From the NCBI GenBank assembly GCA_034440615.1, contig JAOTOM010004364.1, forward strand, positions 62,001 through 126,000: a stretch of 64,000 nucleotides of DNA, written 5' to 3'. The DNA comes from Ashinkailepas kermadecensis (lineage: Eukaryota > Arthropoda > Thecostraca > Neolepadidae). The notes under the pieces are model-generated. The model was not told the DNA's origin and did no database searches. It saw only the letters and a program-made list of their open reading frames with translations. Positions within the stretch are counted from its first letter, which is position 1. Each line of letters begins with the position of its first letter. Position numbers and translations under genes: made by a program. This document shows, one piece after another, positions 60,947 through 64,000 of the stretch.

Positions 60947-61532
60947 GTGTGCCTTCAGACCAGCCAGCTGGAGCCGTGTGCCTTCAGACCAGCCAGCTGG
61001 AGCCGTGTGCCTTCAGACCAGCCAGCTGGAGCCGTGTGCCTTCAGACCAGCCAGCTGGAGCCGTGTGCCTTCAGACCAGCCAGCTGGAGCCGTGTGCCTT
61101 CAGACCAGCCAGCTGGAGCCGTGTGCCTTCAGACCAGCCAGCTGGAGCCGTGTGCCTTCAGACCAGCCAGCTGGAGCCGTGTGCCTTCAGACCAGCCAGC
61201 TGGAGCCGTGTGCCTTCAGACCAGCCAGCTGGAGCCGTGTGCCTTCAGACCAGCCAGCTGGAGCCGTGTGCCTTCAGACCAGCCAGCTGGAGCCGTGTGC
61301 CCCCTTCAGACCAGCCAGCTGGAGCCGTGTGCCTTCAGACCAGCCAGCTGGAGCCGTGTGCCTTCAGACCAGCCAGCTGGAGCCGTGTGCCTTCAGACCA
61401 GCCAGCTGGAGCCGTGTGCCTTCAGACCAGCCAGCTGGAGCCGTGTGCCTTCAGACCAGCCAGCTGGAGCCGTGTGCCTTCAGACCAGCCAGCTGGAGCC
61501 GTGTGCCTTCAGACCAGCCAGCTGGAGCCGTC
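60947..61532. repeat. 29-bp minisatellite, about 20 copies
   Basis: Unit CCAGCTGGAGCCGTGTGCCT then TCAGACCAG, almost invariant. The only irregular copy has four extra C at about 61301. Frames of 200-260 codons through it are artefacts. Confidence 0.97.
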
Positions 61533-61539
61533 TCACGGC

Positions 61540-61975
61540 ACATCGCCCGGATAGCACTGCACGTCGCAGTCGTACGCTCCGTACATCGCCCGGAAAGCAC
61601 TGCACGTCGCAGTCGTACGCTCCGTACATCGCCCGGATAGCACTGCACGTCGCAGTCGTACGCTCCGTACATCGCCCGGAAAGCACTGCACGTCGCAGTC
61701 GTACGCTCCGTACATCGCCCGGATAGCACTGCACGTCGCAGTCGTACGCTCCGTACATCGCCCGGATAGCACTGCACGTCGCAGTCGTACGCTCCGTACA
61801 TCGCCCGGAAAGCACTGCACGTCGCAGTCGTACGCTCCGTACATCGCCCGGAAAGCACTGCACGTCGCAGTCGTACGCTCCGTACATCGCCCGGAAAGCA
61901 CTGCACGTCGCAGTCGTACGCTCCGTACATCGCCCGGATAGCACTGCACGTCGCAGTCGTACGCTCCGCACATCG
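61540..61975. repeat. 43-bp minisatellite, about 10 copies, abutting the previous array
   Basis: Unit CATCGCCCGGATAGCACTGC then ACGTCGCAGTCGTACGCTCCGTA, with only a GGATAGC/GGAAAGC alternation. It starts about ten bases after the unrelated 29-bp array ends. Confidence 0.97.
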
Positions 61976-62325
61976 CGCTCGTCCCGCCGAAGTTGGCAAC
62001 CGAGCGGCCGCATCATAGACGGCAACGGCGAGTGCAGCGGCGCCCGATACACTCGGCAGAGGCCCGTCAACTTGCCGAAGCATGCCAGAGGCGGAACTTC
62101 CTACTCTAACTGAAACAAAGTTAACTACGGACCATCTCATTAGTAATGATTCCGAGCAGCACAATTAGCTACCTCCGTGTTTGTGTCCGTGAATGCGTCC
62201 GAACTTGTCGGGCCCGGGCCTCCGAGAGGAAACATTTGTTCGTGTTGGCCGGGGCCGGTCCGCCGCCGGCGTCGACAGTTGGCAGTTGGCAGTGTGCCAA
62301 CGACTGCACCACGGCTCGCAACCTG
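61976..62325. other. Unassigned stretch
   Basis: No recognised feature. Confidence 0.4.
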
Positions 62326-62632
62326 GGGTCGCACGGTATGATCCGGGCTTGCACAGTAGGACCTGGGGTCGCACTGTATGACCCGGGTTCGCACGGTATG
62401 ATCCAGGGTCGCACGGAATGACCCGGGGCCTGCACGGTATGATCCGGGGTCACACGGTATGATCTGGAGTACCACGGTATGATCCGGGCTCGCACGATAT
62501 GATCCGGGGTCGCACGGTATGATCCGGGCTCGCACGGTATAATCCGTGGTCGCACGGAAAAACCCGGGCTCGCACGGTATGACCCGGGGTCGCACGGTAT
62601 GACACGGGGTCGAACAGTATGGTTCGGCTTGG
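62326..62632. repeat. 20-bp minisatellite, about 15 copies
   Basis: Unit GGTCGCACGGTATGATCCGG with alternating GGTC/GCTC copies. Confidence 0.95.
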
Positions 62633-62673
62633 TCAGCTCCGACGCCGTCGACTGGCCGGGCGCCTGTTGTGGA

Positions 62674-62778
62674 CCCACCATGTAACATGGCACTGCCCTT
62701 CCACCATGCAACATGGCACTGCCCTTCCACCATGTAGCATGGCACTGCCATTCTACCATGTAACATGGCACTGTACTG
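62674..62778. repeat. 26-bp repeat, about 4 copies
   Basis: Unit ACCATGTAACATGGCACTGC then CCTTCC. The unit contains the short palindrome CCATGNNACATGG. Confidence 0.93.
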
Positions 62779-62894
62779 CTGTCATGCAGCATACATGCTG
62801 CGCATGTAACGCACATGGCTTGTCCGGTGTCGTCGACGGAACCCCTTCCTCCGAGACATGGGTGTTGCACTAGGTGGTGCCTGCCCCGGGACTG

Positions 62895-64000
62895 ACATGT
62901 CACGTGTGGCAGGGTGAGGTCCCACACGATGGCAGGACGCGCGACTGACACAAAGTGTGGGGGGGTGGAGGACGCGCGACTGGAACGACATACGTGTGGT
63001 GGGGTGAGGTCCCACACGATGGCAGGACGCGCGACTGGACACGACATACGTGTGGCGGAGGTGAGGTCCCACACGATGGCAGGACGCGCGACTGGACACA
63101 CATACGTTGACATACGTGTGGCGGGGTGAGGTCCCACACGATGGCAGGACGCGCGACTGGACACGACATACGTGTGGCGGGGTGAGGTCCCACACGATGG
63201 CAGGACGCGGGACTGGACACCACATACGTGTGGTGGGGTGAGGTCCCACACGATGGTAGGACGCGCGACTGGACACGACATACGTGTGGCGGGGTGAGGT
63301 CCCACACGATGGCAGGACGCGCGACTGGACACGACATACGTGTGGTGGGGTGAGGTCCCACACGATGGCAGGACGCGGGACTGGACACCACATACGTGTG
63401 GTGGGGTGAGGTCCCACACGATGGCAGGACGCGGGACTGGACACCACATACGTGTGGTGGGGTGAGGTCCCACACGATGGCAGGACGCGCGACTGGACAC
63501 GACATACGTGTGGCGGGGTGAGGTCCCACACGCCAGGGCAGGACGCGGGACTGGACACCACATACGTGTGGTGGGGTGAGGTCCCACACGATGGCAGGAC
63601 GCGCGACTGGACACCACATACGTGTGGCGGGGTGAGGTCCCACACGCCAGGGCAGGACGCGCGACTGGACACCACATACGTGTGGTGGGGTGAGGACCCA
63701 CACGATGGCAGGACACGCGACTGGACACGACATATGTGTGGCGGGGTGAGGTCCCACACGCCAGGGCAGGACGCGCGACTGGACACCACATACGTGTGGT
63801 GGGGTGAGGTCCCACACGATGGCAGGACGCGCGACTGGACACCACATACGTGTGGTGGGGTGAGGTCCCACACGATGGCAGGACGCGCGACTGGACACGA
63901 CATACGTGTGGCGGGGTGAGGTCCCACACGATGGCAGGACGCGGGACTGGACACGACATACGTGTGGTGGGGTGAGGTCCCACACGATGGCAGGACGCGC
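62895..64000. repeat. 56-bp minisatellite, about 20 copies, running off the window
   Basis: Unit GTGAGGTCCCACACGATGGC, AGGACGCGCGACTGGACACG, ACATACGTGTGGCGGG. Variants: GATGGCAGG/GCCAGGGCAGG, GACATACG/CACATACG, GCGGGG/GTGGGG, GCGACT/GGGACT. The left copies (62930-63115) contain small insertions and deletions. Very long frames (up to 604 codons) in three minus-strand frames are artefacts. Confidence 0.97.

Noticed and set aside
62169..63983. 604-codon minus-strand open frame and two shorter overlapping ones
   Set aside because: All three minus-strand frames are open across the 56-bp repeat because the unit contains no stop on that strand. No start context, splice sites or domain.

Overview
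The window looks like non-coding, repeat-rich DNA from a large arthropod genome, most likely a chelicerate such as a tick or mite. The reasons are intron-containing genes, an I-clade LINE with an RNase H domain, a Penelope-like element, hAT-type elements, tRNA-derived SINEs, and a pair of secreted valine/proline/histidine-rich proteins of a kind seen in arthropod cuticle. There are no bacterial-style operons, no rRNA genes and no CRISPR arrays. The assignment to a tick is an inference from repeat and protein style; no species marker is visible.

Layout. 1-6 kb: a 20-bp minisatellite, a dead DDE transposase (2.85-3.6 kb) and a 25-bp minisatellite split by a solo LTR (4744-5486). 6.9-8.3 kb: a broken Penelope-like reverse transcriptase. 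10.3-11.5 kb: two exons of a secreted VP-repeat protein (minus strand). 14.8-16.7 kb: debris of G-tract-ended elements, including a 337-bp hAT-like element (16016-16352) with 8-bp target duplications and a long internal hairpin. 17.1-18.4 kb: ORF1 relic of a second LINE. 19-23 kb: (CT)n, a 437-bp (TA)n and a local duplication holding another hAT-like element (21643-22385). 24-30 kb: six further tandem arrays. 30.4-32.8 kb: a paralogue of the VP-repeat gene with the same intron phases. It carries a SINE in its second intron and, by inference, a 44-bp minisatellite in its first. 34.6-42 kb: a tRNA-derived SINE, compound microsatellites, a 12-copy 99-bp array and a 1.3-kb G-tract-ended element. 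42.4-47.4 kb: a 5,014-bp element with perfect 8-bp target duplications, filled with degenerate repeats and a 1.67-kb array of a 21-bp unit. 47.45-53.1 kb: an almost full-length I-clade LINE on the minus strand, abutting a diverged relative of the LTR. 54-64 kb: a run of unrelated minisatellites, the last running off the window end.

The only host protein-coding genes I can support are the two VP-repeat paralogues. Everything else recognisable is a mobile-element remnant or a tandem repeat. Most long reading frames here come from repeat units whose length is a multiple of three, or whose frames all lack stops, and should not be read as genes. Tandem repeats make up very roughly a fifth of the window.
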